Assembly: GCF_963921845.1 (NCBI RefSeq)
Contig: NZ_CAWUGZ010000111.1
Span: 1-38,323, forward strand
DNA length: 38,323 nt
From: Commensalibacter sp963921845
Lineage (GTDB): Bacteria; Pseudomonadota; Alphaproteobacteria; Acetobacterales; Acetobacteraceae
Reading direction: 5' to 3'
Below the pieces are notes generated by a model, which saw nothing but the letters and a program-made list of their open reading frames with translations, was not told where the DNA came from and searched no databases. Made by a program: the position numbers and the translations under genes. Below are positions 1 through 8,280 of this stretch, piece by piece. Position 1 is the stretch's first letter; each line of letters starts with the position of its first letter.

Positions 1-843
1 AAGTAAGATAATAAAAAACATAGTTTTTTTGCTTAGATAATTATAAGATAATTGGTTATTCTCATACAATTCCAAACAGATGTTTTATTAAAATAATTAA
101 AAAGATAAAATTTATTCGAGAATTTGAAGCGTGTAAGTGATGTTTAAATTTAGGAATACATGCCGTTTTGCATCAATATTTAATTTCATAACAAATTAGG
201 TTATAATCGTATACTAAATTAATATGTATAAACAGCAATCATACTAACGGATTACTTTATTAATTGTAGTATTTTGAAAAAATGTGACGAATAATTTAGC
301 GGACGTAAAGTAAAATTAATACGGCAAAAGCGTTACTCTTGGTGAACAAACAAACACGATTTCATGTCAGGTAATAAAAGGCAAAAAATTATATTTTCGA
401 CCTAGATTTTTAAACAATGTATTTTACCGGTTGATACTCTTTTGGCTCTTAAATATAGCTTTGTAATGGATTATTTTTTTGCTAAGGATGCTCTCATAAA
501 TCTGAAATAACTACTCTATCGTCTATAATAGATAGTTGTGAATATAAGCATTTTTAACTAAGAGTGCTGCTCATTTCATAAAGCAAAATATGCTTTTTAA
601 TTTACTTAGGTTGTTTTTTTATTTTAATCTTTATTTTTTTTGGAGAATTCGTTATTTCGAGCATAACACTGTTACTATAAATCTAAAGTAGGTTTTTCTA
701 GATAAAAAAGCTTTGTCTATCAATATTAAGCCGAGATGATCTCTTTTAAATTTAAATAAATAGCAATTTTTTCATAAAACTGTTTTGCATTTTTATGTAA
801 TTTAGAGATAAATTTTGTGTTATTAAAAAGGACTGTTTCGTTT
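1..843. other. AT-rich intergenic region, no gene seen
   Basis: This stretch is strongly AT-rich, with many short poly-A and poly-T runs and stops in all frames. I see no open frame with a ribosome binding site, no tRNA-like fold and no repeat array. It probably contains the promoter of the phosphatase gene that starts at 844, but I cannot place it with confidence. Confidence 0.6.
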
Positions 844-1458
844 ATGAATTATTATAAAATCAATTTAATTTTAGGCATAATGTTGGTTTTAATTGCGTTT
901 TTTATGTATTTAGGTAGTCATATAGACGTGCCTTTAAGTACGTTTTTTCTCTTGCCTGAATCAAAGCATTTAGTTTTTATAACTAAGGAAATTTCTAACA
1001 CTGGCTCTGTTGTTTTTACAATGGGTGTGGGATTGTTCTTGACAATAATTTTATGGGTCAAAAAGAGAACGGTAGATGCTATTTGGTTTTTTTTAACACT
1101 TGCTTCGTCTAGAATTTTCTTTTCTTTAGCAAAATTATTATTTTTGAGGCATAGACCTGTTTTTGATCATCCTTTCGTTCACGCTTTAAACTACAGCTTT
1201 CCTAGCGGGCATTCTGCAAATGCTTTGGTTTTAGTATTGGCGAGTTTTATTGTCTTTAATCGCATGAACATGTTAGTAAAATTATGTTTTTTGGGTTGGG
1301 TTTTATTAGTAAGTTGGTCACGTTTAGCTTTGGGGGCGCATTGGACGAGTGATATAATAGCTGGATGGGGAGGTGGATTGCTGTGGATGGCGTTGGCTTA
1401 TCGCATGAGAGAAATTATGTTTTTAACGTATTTGCGAAAAAAATATGCTTTGAAATAG
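844..1458 (+). CDS. PAP2-family membrane phosphatase
   Basis: An integral membrane phosphatase of the PAP2 (type 2 phosphatidic acid phosphatase / lipid phosphatase) superfamily. All three motifs are visible in order: KLLFLRHRP (K-x6-RP), FPSGHS (PSGH) and SRLALGAHWTSD (SR-x5-H-x3-D), so the active site looks complete. Hydrophobic segments surround the motifs, as expected for a multi-pass enzyme acting on a lipid phosphate or pyrophosphate at the inner membrane. The substrate (undecaprenyl pyrophosphate, phosphatidylglycerophosphate or lipid A phosphate) cannot be told from sequence. I chose ATG 844, which has AAGGA 11 bases upstream; a GTG at 817 in the same frame would add nine residues but would swallow that ribosome binding site. 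Base composition is AT-rich like the flank, so this is probably a host gene and not part of the prophage. It converges with the gene ending at 1577. Confidence 0.88.
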   Translation: MNYYKINLILGIMLVLIAFFMYLGSHIDVPLSTFFLLPESKHLVFITKEISNTGSVVFTMGVGLFLTIILWVKKRTVDAIWFFLTLASSRIFFSLAKLLFLRHRPVFDHPFVHALNYSFPSGHSANALVLVLASFIVFNRMNMLVKLCFLGWVLLVSWSRLALGAHWTSDIIAGWGGGLLWMALAYRMREIMFLTYLRKKYALK

Positions 1459-1576
1459 TTTTTATTTTTAAGAAATTTTTGATTATAGAAGGTATAAAAA
1501 ATAATTTTTCATACGTGTTAAGGAGTTTTAATTTAAAAAAATATGAAAAGGGATGGTATAAATAAAAATTGAACTG

Positions 1577-2944
1577 TTATTTTTTGTTTTCTATGTTTTG
1601 TATAAATTTCTCGAGCTCTTCATGATGCAAAAGAAAAACTTTCGCACTATATGCAAGTTGTCGAGCAGATTTGGTATACGGTGCATTAGAGACAACAGCT
1701 GCGTAGTGCGCAAAATAAAATGTTTTGGCCGTATTTATTTGTTGTACTGCATTATTACCTACAGGTTTATTGTATAATTTACATTGTAAAACTATTTTTA
1801 CACCATTTTTTTCAGCCTCAACGTCTGCACCTTGATCACAACTGCTTTGTGTTGTTTTAGCGTTCCAACCTAGATCTATTAACTTTTTTGCACAAAAAGA
1901 TTCATAATCGTAACCGGTCATGTGAGGATCAAAAATAATAGGGTTTTTCTTAAGTTTGTTTGCTTTATCTCTATTATTGCGATAATTAATCGTAACTTTA
2001 TCAATTATTTTTCTTAAATCCTTATTAAAAAGTAAAAAATAATCCGATAGGTTATTTTCCTTTAAAATTGGTTTAATTTGTTTTGAGATAAAAAAATCAA
2101 TTTCTTTGTGCCATCTGTCAACTTTGAGCGTACCATAATGGTCAAAATAGATTAGTTGTTCGCGTCGAATATAAAGTTTTTGTATGTGTTTGAATATTTC
2201 ATTTTTGCAGATTTGAAAAGCTTTTTTGCGTTTTTTATAGCGTCTAATTGGTGGGATTGCCATAAAAAGACAATAGATAAAAGGTAAACTTAAAAAAGCA
2301 ATAAACAGATTTTTTTTTGTTTTTTTGTGCACATTATAGGTTTTAATCTTAGTAACTATACTATCTTTAATGGTGTGCACAGTACTTATATAAGATGAAG
2401 ATTTATCAAAAGTTTGATTTTTGGACTGAACCACATTGAAGGGAGATGGTAAATTTTGAATGTGTTCTTTAGAAATAGTATTCAAAGCAGAAGCTACGGA
2501 ACGCGATGATCCTTCAAGCGATAGGCGAAATTGAATTTTATCGTAAGCTATATAAGCTTGGTTACAAAATGTCAGTTGATGTACAAATTTTTTCAATTCT
2601 TTGGATGTAAATGCGTATGAAAATGTTTTTTGTTTTCGCTCAGGCTGAATGGAATTTGCAGTTAGAGTCAGTTTTGATTTGCCTATAAAAAAATTTAATT
2701 GATCAATGGATAATTTAGTATTGTTAATGTTCCATAAAAAAACTTTAAGTACTGCTGGTTGAGAAGGTTTTAATACTAAACTGGTTTTGATTTGATTTTG
2801 TTGACTGACAATGCTTAATTCATGATTTATAGGGTTAACTTTAGTTGTCCAGTAATTAAAATTATAAGTTGTGTTAGAAGCAGCAAAGTGAAACGATGTT
2901 GAAATTAAAAGAGCACAACACACAACAAAAAAAAGCTTTTTCAT
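1577..2944 (-). CDS. Membrane-anchored protein with C-terminal Mrr-type restriction endonuclease domain
   Basis: A 455-residue protein in three parts. The first about 23 residues form a signal peptide or signal anchor (MKKLFFVVCCALL...). Residues about 24-205 give an exported-looking beta-rich region that I do not recognise. A hydrophobic segment at about 214-232 (LFIAFLSLPFIYCLF) is followed by a basic stop-transfer stretch. The C-terminal about 110 residues match the Mrr_cat/restriction-endonuclease-like fold: GYDYESFCAKKL, then GADVEA and LQCK, which is the D...QxK active-site pattern, then an AVVSN strand. In families with this layout the nuclease domain is cytoplasmic and often described as restriction-like or DNA-stress associated; the function here is unproven. 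The gene is AT-rich, like the host flank, and stands alone, convergent with the phosphatase gene. The combination of a signal sequence and a nuclease domain is odd. Confidence 0.75.
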   Translation of the reverse strand: MKKLFFVVCCALLISTSFHFAASNTTYNFNYWTTKVNPINHELSIVSQQNQIKTSLVLKPSQPAVLKVFLWNINNTKLSIDQLNFFIGKSKLTLTANSIQPERKQKTFSYAFTSKELKKFVHQLTFCNQAYIAYDKIQFRLSLEGSSRSVASALNTISKEHIQNLPSPFNVVQSKNQTFDKSSSYISTVHTIKDSIVTKIKTYNVHKKTKKNLFIAFLSLPFIYCLFMAIPPIRRYKKRKKAFQICKNEIFKHIQKLYIRREQLIYFDHYGTLKVDRWHKEIDFFISKQIKPILKENNLSDYFLLFNKDLRKIIDKVTINYRNNRDKANKLKKNPIIFDPHMTGYDYESFCAKKLIDLGWNAKTTQSSCDQGADVEAEKNGVKIVLQCKLYNKPVGNNAVQQINTAKTFYFAHYAAVVSNAPYTKSARQLAYSAKVFLLHHEELEKFIQNIENKK

Positions 2945-3375
2945 AAAATCGTCAATAGGCAGTCAAATATAAAGTTGGAAATGTAGTATAACAATACAGC
3001 ACGTTTTGTTAATTCACAGTTTTTAAAATTTTACAATATTTATTTGATAAATAGAACAGTAGGTAATTATTTAAAATTATGAGTTATATATTTCAGATTG
3101 GCTTGGATAAATAACTATATGTTTGAATAAGTAAATGTTGTTAGCAACCGCAAAATGCCATCCATAAAGTTTGTTTGAGCATACGTTTTAAGCAATGATT
3201 AAGCATTTAATTAGTTTTATATAGAGAGAAAAATTAAATAAATTTAAAAAAAATAAAAAGGATGCTTAAAAGGGATATTGTTAACCAAATGAAACTATAA
3301 CAGTTTTTATAAGAGAGTTAATGTTTCTATTTCATATTTACTTCGTATTGTTCTATGAAATAGCACAGAGCGATC
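2945..3375. other. Intergenic region at the likely left edge of the prophage
   Basis: AT-rich sequence between the Mrr-domain gene and the integrase. I looked for a tRNA 3' end serving as an attachment site and did not find one. The composition changes from AT-rich flank to the higher-GC prophage around 3370, so a prophage boundary (attL) probably lies here. The only clear structure is the inverted repeat at 3327-3363. Confidence 0.5.
3327..3363. repeat. Inverted repeat just upstream of the integrase
   Basis: CTATTTCAT at 3327-3335 and its exact complement ATGAAATAG at 3355-3363 are separated by 19 bases and end 12 bases before the integrase start. It could be an operator, an integrase arm site or an mRNA hairpin over the leader. 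The 9-base arms are perfect, but no function is shown. Confidence 0.5.
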
Positions 3376-4395
3376 ATGGCGACGATTGTAAAGCGGAATG
3401 GTTCGTGGCGGGCGATGGTGCGTCGGAAGGGGCATCATCATTACGCTACGTTTGATACAAAAGCAGAAGCGGAGCGTTGGGCGTATTCAGTAGAGTCGTC
3501 ATTATTATCTGCGGAAGTTTTGACTTCCTCGCCAGCGCGCGTGCGGGATGTTGCTTCTGTGCCCAGCATGGTGGAACTGTTTAAACGGTATAAGCAAACG
3601 GTTTCATCGTATAAGTGAGGGTTTCGGTGGGAGCGGATACGTTTGGAAAGCCTGAAAAAAGACCTTCTTTTTCATCGTTCCGTGACGTCGTTAACCAACC
3701 AGCACATGGCGCAATGGCGTGACAAGCGCTTGTTGGAGGTTTCGGCGTCTACGGTTAATCGAGAACTTAATTTAATTTCTGCCGTTTTGACCACGGCGTT
3801 AAAAGAATGGGGGGTTGCGCTTACGGGTAATCCTGTCCGATCCATCAAACGCCCTGCCAATCCCAAATCGCGTAGTCGGCGAGTGAGTAGGGAAGAACAA
3901 GACATTATAGCCAAACACTTAGGATGGGATGGGTGCAGTGAACCGCGCACATCGTCGCAGTGGACGGCATTTGCCTTTTTCTTAGCCATCGAAACCGCGA
4001 TGCGACGGGGGGAGCTTACTTCCATACGTTGGCAAGATGTACATTTGGAACGGTCGTATATTCATCTTGAAACGACCAAAAATGGCGAAGAACGGGACGT
4101 TCCCTTGTCTTCAAAAGCAAAGAAATTGCTTAGGCTGCTCTCGGCAAAGGCACGCCATGAGCCCCTTATTCCCGTTAGCCCAGATGTTTTAACGTCTTTA
4201 TTTCATAGGGCAACGCGCCAAGCAGGGTTAATCGATTTGCGCTTTCACGATTCAAGGCGAGAAGCGACCACACAATTATCCAAAAAACTTTCAAACGTGT
4301 TGGAACTCTCTGCCGTTACGGGCCATAAATCCCTAAATATGTTGAAAATTTATTACAAACCCCATGCCTCTGAACTCGCAAAAAAATTAGAGTGA
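3376..4395 (+). pseudogene. Phage tyrosine integrase interrupted by an in-frame TGA
   Basis: A tyrosine recombinase that would integrate or excise the prophage. The reading frame runs from ATG 3376 to TGA 4393-4395 without a frameshift, but a TGA at 3616-3618 splits it into 80 and about 258 codons; the codon before and the text after (YK-stop-GFRWERIR) fit an ancestral Arg or Lys codon. The N-terminal part is an arm-binding domain (WRAMVRRKGHHHYATFDT), then the core-binding SAM-like domain, then the catalytic domain with AMRRGEL (Arg I), a TTKNGEERDVPL strand (Lys), HDSRRE (H-x-x-R) and GHKSLNMLKIYY (His and the Tyr nucleophile). All catalytic residues survive. A downstream start near 3643 would make only the core-binding and catalytic part. 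TGA ends other genes here, so recoding is unlikely. Confidence 0.85.
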
Positions 4396-5405
4396 ACGCC
4401 TTGACCCTAACGTTTGGTAAAGCAGTGGATAGGCATAAGAAATAGAGGCACAAAAAGAGTAAGGCAACGATTCGCTAGCGACATAAAAGCAACCACGCAT
4501 AAACGTCAAGTCCACACAAGGCGTCGCATTGTTTGAATATATATTCCCTTAGCGTCAAAATTGGATCATCCTATAGCGTGGTAGGCGCTATTTGAGATCG
4601 CCGGTTGTTTTTTTGGCTCGACAAGATTTAGGGAAGGAAGCGATCGCATAAAAACCCGAGCGACCCCGCTATATCTAGAATAAGGCAGTGGTTTAAACAA
4701 CGAAGCGTTAAAGGGTGGGTAAGCCCAATGCAGGGTTGCGGTTTTGGGTTTGCGGAAACTGGTCATATATACTCGATAAGTTTCCTAAGAAGATAAAAGC
4801 CCACACCAAATCGCGGTACAAACTATAGGCAGTATCGCGACGATAGGATTGAAACAGACTGGCGTTAAAAGCGCTTCTTTGTGAACAATGCCATGCAATG
4901 CACCCAAAATCACTAAAATATTTTGGGAAAACTAGTGAAAAACGATGGAAGCTACATCCCAAAACATAATCATCCTTGGATCAAACTTGGGTTTTATAGC
5001 AACCCTAAGGATACGGTTTTCGGAATCACTACAGGGTAAGAGAATACGTAAACAATATGGTTGTTTTTAATCGTTTTGTTCACACTCGAAGTTTATACGT
5101 TTGTACGCTGCATTGTAGCTATAATGGCTTGCTTTAAGGGGGGGGGATTTTATGAACGAAAAAGAGCAAAAATACCTTATATTTTAATTATAGTTGCTTG
5201 GAGCTGGAATAACTATTTAGAGAAACTTTAACGAATTGACTTTAAAAAAACGTTGATCCGTTGCGTTAAGGCCAAAAATGGAAGGCATAAAAAAGCTCAG
5301 TAGGCGATCTTCCTAAAGAAATATACTGTGAATAGCGTTGCATTGTATAAAGCGTGACAGAACGTTAAAACGATGTGTTGTAAATTTTTGCCTTGTTATA
5401 TGGCG

Positions 5406-5430
5406 ACGGGGATTGCCGTCGGCTCCCCGT
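5406..5430. repeat. Strong GC-rich hairpin, possible ncRNA element
   Basis: ACGGGGA (5406-5412) and TCCCCGT (5424-5430) are exact complements, and the interval contains a nested GCC/GGC pair around GTC. This gives a nearly continuous 10-bp stem in otherwise AT-rich DNA. Together with the terminator at 5698-5735 it could mark a short untranslated transcript, but no promoter was identified. Confidence 0.4.
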
Positions 5431-5697
5431 AGAATGTCCGATCCTTTTATAGATCTTTAGGATAATTTTTATAATCCTTCCAATTAAACGCAATGCCTTG
5501 GTTGATACATTTCATTCAGCATACTCTGTTTAAACAATAGAAAATGCGTTGCAATTAACATAAAATGTGTATCGAAAGGGTTAAAATTTAGCACAAGTTT
5601 AACCCATAATGTTGTTAAAAAAGGGGGGATGAAGGCTTAAAACACTGAGGTTCAACGAACGTTTGGCTTATATTTTGAATTAACAACATGGCATACG

Positions 5698-5735
5698 GTG
5701 CAGATTTCTTTTAAAGGAGTCTGCACTTTTTTTTT
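5698..5735 (+). terminator. Rho-independent terminator
   Basis: GTGCAGA (5698-5704) pairs perfectly with TCTGCAC (5720-5726) across a 15-base loop, followed directly by nine T residues (5727-5735). This is a clear plus-strand intrinsic terminator shape. No coding gene ends just upstream, so it either ends an untranslated RNA or is left from a lost gene. Confidence 0.6.
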
Positions 5736-6320
5736 GCGTAGTGAGGGGGTCCATCCTTACCTTGAAAACTGTGCCACTTTTAGTTCGGTATAGTTATGAA
5801 AAAATTAAGAGGGATGGAGGCTGCAGTAACTTGACAGAGCGTTAACTTTGTAAAAGTGGTGTCTATGTTGGCAATTTTAGAAAATTACTCGATATTTGCT
5901 CGTTTTGCCTCTTTTGTAAGGTAAAGTTCGAGGAGTATCTAAACGCGATAGCCGAACGTTTTGTTGGAAAACTTGGATTTAGCGTGCATGAATCGCGTTC
6001 ATGGTAAGGAATAGATGTGGCTTTTTGCCCATTGAAGGTAAATTATTAAGCGATATCAAACGCTGTGTGGTTAATTGGAGCGATTTATGCCGCGCGTATT
6101 ATCCCCATAGACTATGTTAATGCCTACCCATTTTATGGTTAAATAATATGGGAGCAAGTCGTTCGTTGCTTGGGGTTTTGACAGGGTATTTTCAGTTTTT
6201 TTTCTTAAAAATATGCAGCGGATCCTATCGTGCCAACGTATGAAGTCCCAAAATTAAATGGATATCCCTAATTCAATTCTATAAGAGTTTAACTCAAAAT
6301 AAAAAATAGCGATGAACGCT

Positions 6321-6712
6321 TTGCCCAACCCATTAACATACCAGAGTGCAACGTAATAGATTGTTTAGCCCTGGGTTCGGCGTTGCGGATCGTCCTGTTT
6401 AAACCTAAGGGGGGCTTGAGCGATTCACCAAAAAAACCCTTAATACTTATCGGTACGTTGCAGAAAGATTGTTTTTGACAAGGGGAAGTCGAAAATTGTT
6501 CTGCCCAACCCATCACCATACCAGAGTGCAATGCAATAGGTTGTTCAGCGGAGGGTTCGGTGTTGCAAATCGCCCTGTTTAAACCTAAGGGATGCTTGAG
6601 CGATTCACCCAAAAACTTTAATACTCATTGATGCGTTGCATGAAAGATTGCCTTTGAACATGGAAAAGCGAAAATTGCTTTACCCAACAAGTTGCTAAAA
6701 TGCAACACAATA
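6321..6712. repeat. 180-bp tandem direct repeat, about 2.2 copies
   Basis: The start of the unit (TGCCCAACCCAT) recurs at 6321, 6501 and, truncated, at 6681, exactly 180 bases apart each time. Copies one and two also share the blocks ATACCAGAGTGCAA and CCTGTTTAAACCTAAG. Because 180 is a multiple of three, a minus-strand frame (6289-6612) reads through both copies with a 60-residue internal repeat, but it lacks a good start and does not look like a real protein. The array lies just after the leftward AlpA-like gene. Confidence 0.85.
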
Positions 6713-6722
6713 ATATTTTTAT

Positions 6723-6947
6723 TTAAACTAATTTTCTAGGTCTGCCTTTCCTTGGTACACGGAGTTCATGGGACCGATTGGCCAACCACGTCTTGATGGC
6801 AGGCAAATACCATGCCGGTCTGCCCATGGTGGCAATGCGAGGGGGTAACTTGTGGGGTTCTTGTGTAATTAAGCGTTTAATGGTTGAAATTTTGTAGGGT
6901 AAAATGTGTGAAAGTTCTTCAATACCAATAACTCTATAGTCGTCCAT
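6723..6947 (-). CDS. AlpA/excisionase-like helix-turn-helix DNA-binding protein
   Basis: A 74-residue phage regulator in the MerR-like/AlpA family. The core VIGIEELSHILPYKISTIKRL is the helix-turn-helix (split here as VIGIEELSHILPY and KISTIKRLI), and GRPAWYLPAIKTWL is the typical wing and following helix in which the protein touches DNA. Such proteins act as excisionases or transcription activators of phage integrase or excision. I chose ATG 6947, preceded by a perfect AAGGAG at a normal distance, not the longer frame from 6995. It is the last gene of the leftward operon controlled by the operators at 7445-7497 and overlaps the end of the preceding small membrane-protein gene by a few bases, which suggests translational coupling. 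Confidence 0.75.
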   Translation of the reverse strand: MDDYRVIGIEELSHILPYKISTIKRLITQEPHKLPPRIATMGRPAWYLPAIKTWLANRSHELRVPRKGRPRKLV

Positions 6948-7107
6948 TGGGTTGCTCCTTGATGCGTTGCACAAGCTCGGACACGCGATAGCCAAGCCAA
7001 AAGCAACACATGTTGATACCTAAAAATAATAAAATCATGGGAAACCACGCGGATAAAATTGTAGGACATAGAACGAAAACCTGGGCTTCGTTTACTGTCG
7101 TTTCCAA
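6934..7107 (-). CDS. Small single-pass membrane protein in the leftward early operon
   Basis: A short frame with one clear hydrophobic helix (residues about 12-40, ILSAWFPMILLFLGINMCCFW) followed by a basic/amphipathic tail (LVQRIKEQ). I favour a TTG start at 7107 because it has AGAGAG six bases upstream and overlaps the stop of the preceding gene; an ATG at 7164 in the same frame would create a long overlap. The family is unknown; its size and position fit the small membrane proteins common in early phage operons (for example superinfection or holin-like proteins), but nothing proves such a role. The start is uncertain. Confidence 0.45.
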   Translation of the reverse strand: METTVNEAQVFVLCPTILSAWFPMILLFLGINMCCFWLGYRVSELVQRIKEQPNGRL

Positions 7108-7322
7108 AAGGGTCTCTCTAATTGTTGGAGTTGCGCCTTCGCTTGACGAGCAATGTCCAGGCATTGTTCGGCATGATGCGGTAAGCTATAGCGATAGCGG
7201 TCCGCTTGAAGGGTTTGAAACTGTATTTGTTGAGTAAGCGTGCTCTTCAAGGTTTGGATGTGTTCCGCTTTATCGTGAAGTCGTTTGAAAAACAGGCAAT
7301 AGAGTTTAAAAAAAATAGCCAT
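7092..7322 (-). CDS. Small coiled-coil phage protein, first gene of the leftward operon
   Basis: A 76-residue protein with a hydrophobic/aromatic N-terminus (MAIFFKLYCLFFKRL) and a long amphipathic helix rich in Gln, His and Lys (residues about 15-70), likely a coiled coil. ATG 7322 has AAGGAG eight bases upstream, a strong ribosome binding site, which supports it as a real gene. It is the first gene after the leftward promoter at 7444-7472 and is followed by the small membrane protein and the AlpA-like gene, with overlaps at both joints. The pairing of a short hydrophobic N-terminus with a coiled coil resembles Rz-like or other small membrane-associated phage proteins; I do not recognise the family. 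Confidence 0.6.
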   Translation of the reverse strand: MAIFFKLYCLFFKRLHDKAEHIQTLKSTLTQQIQFQTLQADRYRYSLPHHAEQCLDIARQAKAQLQQLERPFWKRQ

Positions 7323-7443
7323 AAAAAAACTCCTTAAGCAAAAAATAGGCAGGCCTGGGTGAGCTTTTAAGAAAGATAAAGTGAGGGTGTAAGGCTCGCT
7401 CTAAGTTCATAGTGCGTAATGATAAAGCTCATTAGGCCTATTA

Positions 7444-7472
7444 AATGTAAGATATACTTACATAAAAGTCAA
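7444..7472 (-). promoter_or_regulatory. Leftward early promoter
   Basis: On the minus strand, TTGACT (7472-7467) and TACATT (7449-7444) are separated by exactly 17 bases, a good sigma-70 arrangement about 120 bases upstream of the first leftward gene (7322). The operator at 7445-7463 covers the -10 and most of the spacer, so repressor binding would block it. Confidence 0.65.
7445..7463. promoter_or_regulatory. Repressor operator O1
   Basis: ATGTAAG-ATATA-CTTACAT: two perfectly complementary 7-base arms around a 5-base centre. The same GTAAG-N5-CTTAC core occurs at 8174-8188 and, with one mismatch, at 7480-7494. It overlies the leftward promoter. It is the likely binding site of the XRE repressor encoded at 7777-8106. 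Confidence 0.75.
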
Positions 7473-7479
7473 GACAAAT

Positions 7480-7494
7480 GTAAGTAGAGTTTAC
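7480..7494. promoter_or_regulatory. Repressor operator O2 (imperfect)
   Basis: GTAAG-TAGAG-TTTAC, the same half-site pattern as O1 with one changed base in the right arm and ATG/CAT-like edges. Its centre lies 33 bases from the centre of O1 (about three helical turns) and just upstream of the leftward -35, so cooperative repressor binding at O1 and O2 is plausible. Confidence 0.55.
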
Positions 7495-7639
7495 CATAAT
7501 ATGCGTTAAATATATTTCGGTAAGATAAATATCTTTCCTCCGACCCATAAAAAACAAAAAAATACTCATTTAATTATTAACATATATTATCAAATATTAA
7601 TACTTTATTAAATTTATTTCTTGCACTGCGAAAGGGTTT

Positions 7640-7714
7640 CCAGTTAAAGAAAACGATTCTTCAACTGGATTCGCGTTGCCACAATTTCAAACCCTTACAA
7701 AGTGGTTTGAATTG
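7640..7714. repeat. Two adjacent inverted repeats downstream of the repressor gene
   Basis: First hairpin: CCAGTT-A-AAGAA at 7640-7651 pairs with TTCTT-C-AACTGG at 7657-7668. Second hairpin: CAATTTCAAACC at 7682-7693 pairs with GGTTTGAATTG at 7704-7714. They lie between the 3' end of the leftward-transcribed repressor gene (7777) and the leftward promoter, so they may act as a bidirectional terminator or insulating structure. No clear T-run follows either stem. Confidence 0.5.
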
Positions 7715-7776
7715 CTGTGTTCAGTATGATTAGAAATGAGATCGGAGAAAAAAAATGTAGCCTAATCCTTAATGTT

Positions 7777-8106
7777 CTATTTTTTTTTATCGCTCGCATC
7801 CAACATTAATTTAAGAAAAAGCTCGGCTTTTGTGGGCTCCATATTGCGATAAGCATACAGCAAAAGCGCCTCTTGGTCGTTCAATGCGCGTGCAGGCATT
7901 TCTTTATTTTGGTCTTCGGTCAACCAATCCAAGGTTACATTAAAAAAATTAGCAGTGGCCATAAGAGTCTCCCTTCCGGGATATTCTCGACCATTTTCAA
8001 TCGCTGTCAAAAAAGGGCGCGAGACCCCTATGGCTTCAGCGACCTCAATTTGGGTTAATTTTTTCTCTCTTCTTAATTGTTTTAATTTAGGTCCCAACAG
8101 TTGCAT
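7777..8106 (-). CDS. XRE-family phage repressor (CI/Cro-like)
   Basis: A 109-residue transcription regulator. Residues about 6-62 form a classic HTH_3/XRE domain: LKQLRREKKLTQIEVAEAI (helices 1-2) and GVSRPFLTAIENGREYPG (recognition helix and turn), followed by TLDWL, the usual end of such domains. The C-terminal about 45 residues (from PARALNDQEALLLYAYRNM) form a helical tail typical of short phage repressors that lack a LexA-like peptidase, so RecA-triggered self-cleavage is not expected. It would keep the prophage silent by binding the GTAAG-N5-CTTAC operators on both sides of its gene (7445-7494 and 8174-8188). The second operator lies upstream of its own start, consistent with autoregulation. 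Confidence 0.85.
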   Translation of the reverse strand: MQLLGPKLKQLRREKKLTQIEVAEAIGVSRPFLTAIENGREYPGRETLMATANFFNVTLDWLTEDQNKEMPARALNDQEALLLYAYRNMEPTKAELFLKLMLDASDKKK

Positions 8107-8162
8107 AGGTTTATAAGAGGTTAATTTGTGAGAGGAGGGGATTGTTTGTCTTACCTTTGTTC

Positions 8163-8191
8163 TTGACTAATAAGTAAGTATGGCTTACATA
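8163..8191 (+). promoter_or_regulatory. Rightward early promoter (PR-like)
   Basis: TTGACT (8163-8168), 17-base spacer, TACATA (8186-8191). This mirrors the leftward promoter in -35 sequence, spacer length and the operator placed between the boxes. It would drive the early rightward genes from about 8200 on, including the replication genes at 8848-10755. Confidence 0.65.
8174..8188. promoter_or_regulatory. Repressor operator O3
   Basis: GTAAG-TATGG-CTTAC sits inside the spacer and -10 of the rightward promoter, and about 70 bases upstream of the repressor start codon on the other strand. Perfect 5-base arms and the same spacing as O1 support a shared binding protein. Confidence 0.7.
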
Positions 8192-8280
8192 AAGAAAGCA
8201 CGTATCTACGATTGAGTCGCCATGTTTAAGACTCGGGGGCTCTAGGTTTTGTTTCTTATCCTTTAGGGGTAATCTCATGC

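Larger units (their letters stand above)
4396..6722. other. 2.3 kb without a convincing gene (decayed sequence)
   Basis: No open frame here has both a ribosome binding site and protein-like content. Two minus-strand frames near 4566-4962 share a weak, degenerate repeat (a recurring FNASLF segment), suggesting an old duplicated piece of coding or repeat DNA. Other contents are a strong hairpin at 5406-5430, a terminator-like hairpin at 5698-5735 and a 180-bp tandem repeat at 6321-6712. An 11-codon frame at about 5152 follows a G-rich run but is too short to call. Confidence 0.5.

Noticed and set aside
2945..3375. tRNA gene as integration site next to the integrase
   Set aside because: I could not find a cloverleaf or a T-arm consensus here or elsewhere near the integrase.
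3616..3618. TGA read as tryptophan or another amino acid (alternative genetic code)
   Set aside because: TGA ends other genes in this window, including the portal gene (25093-25095) and the integrase itself, so the simple explanation is a nonsense mutation.
3672..4025. Minus-strand 117-residue frame
   Set aside because: It lies wholly within the integrase coding region on the other strand and is a shadow of it.
6289..6612. Minus-strand gene with a 60-residue internal repeat
   Set aside because: The reading frame only reflects the 180-bp tandem repeat, has no ribosome binding site and extends beyond no recognisable domain.
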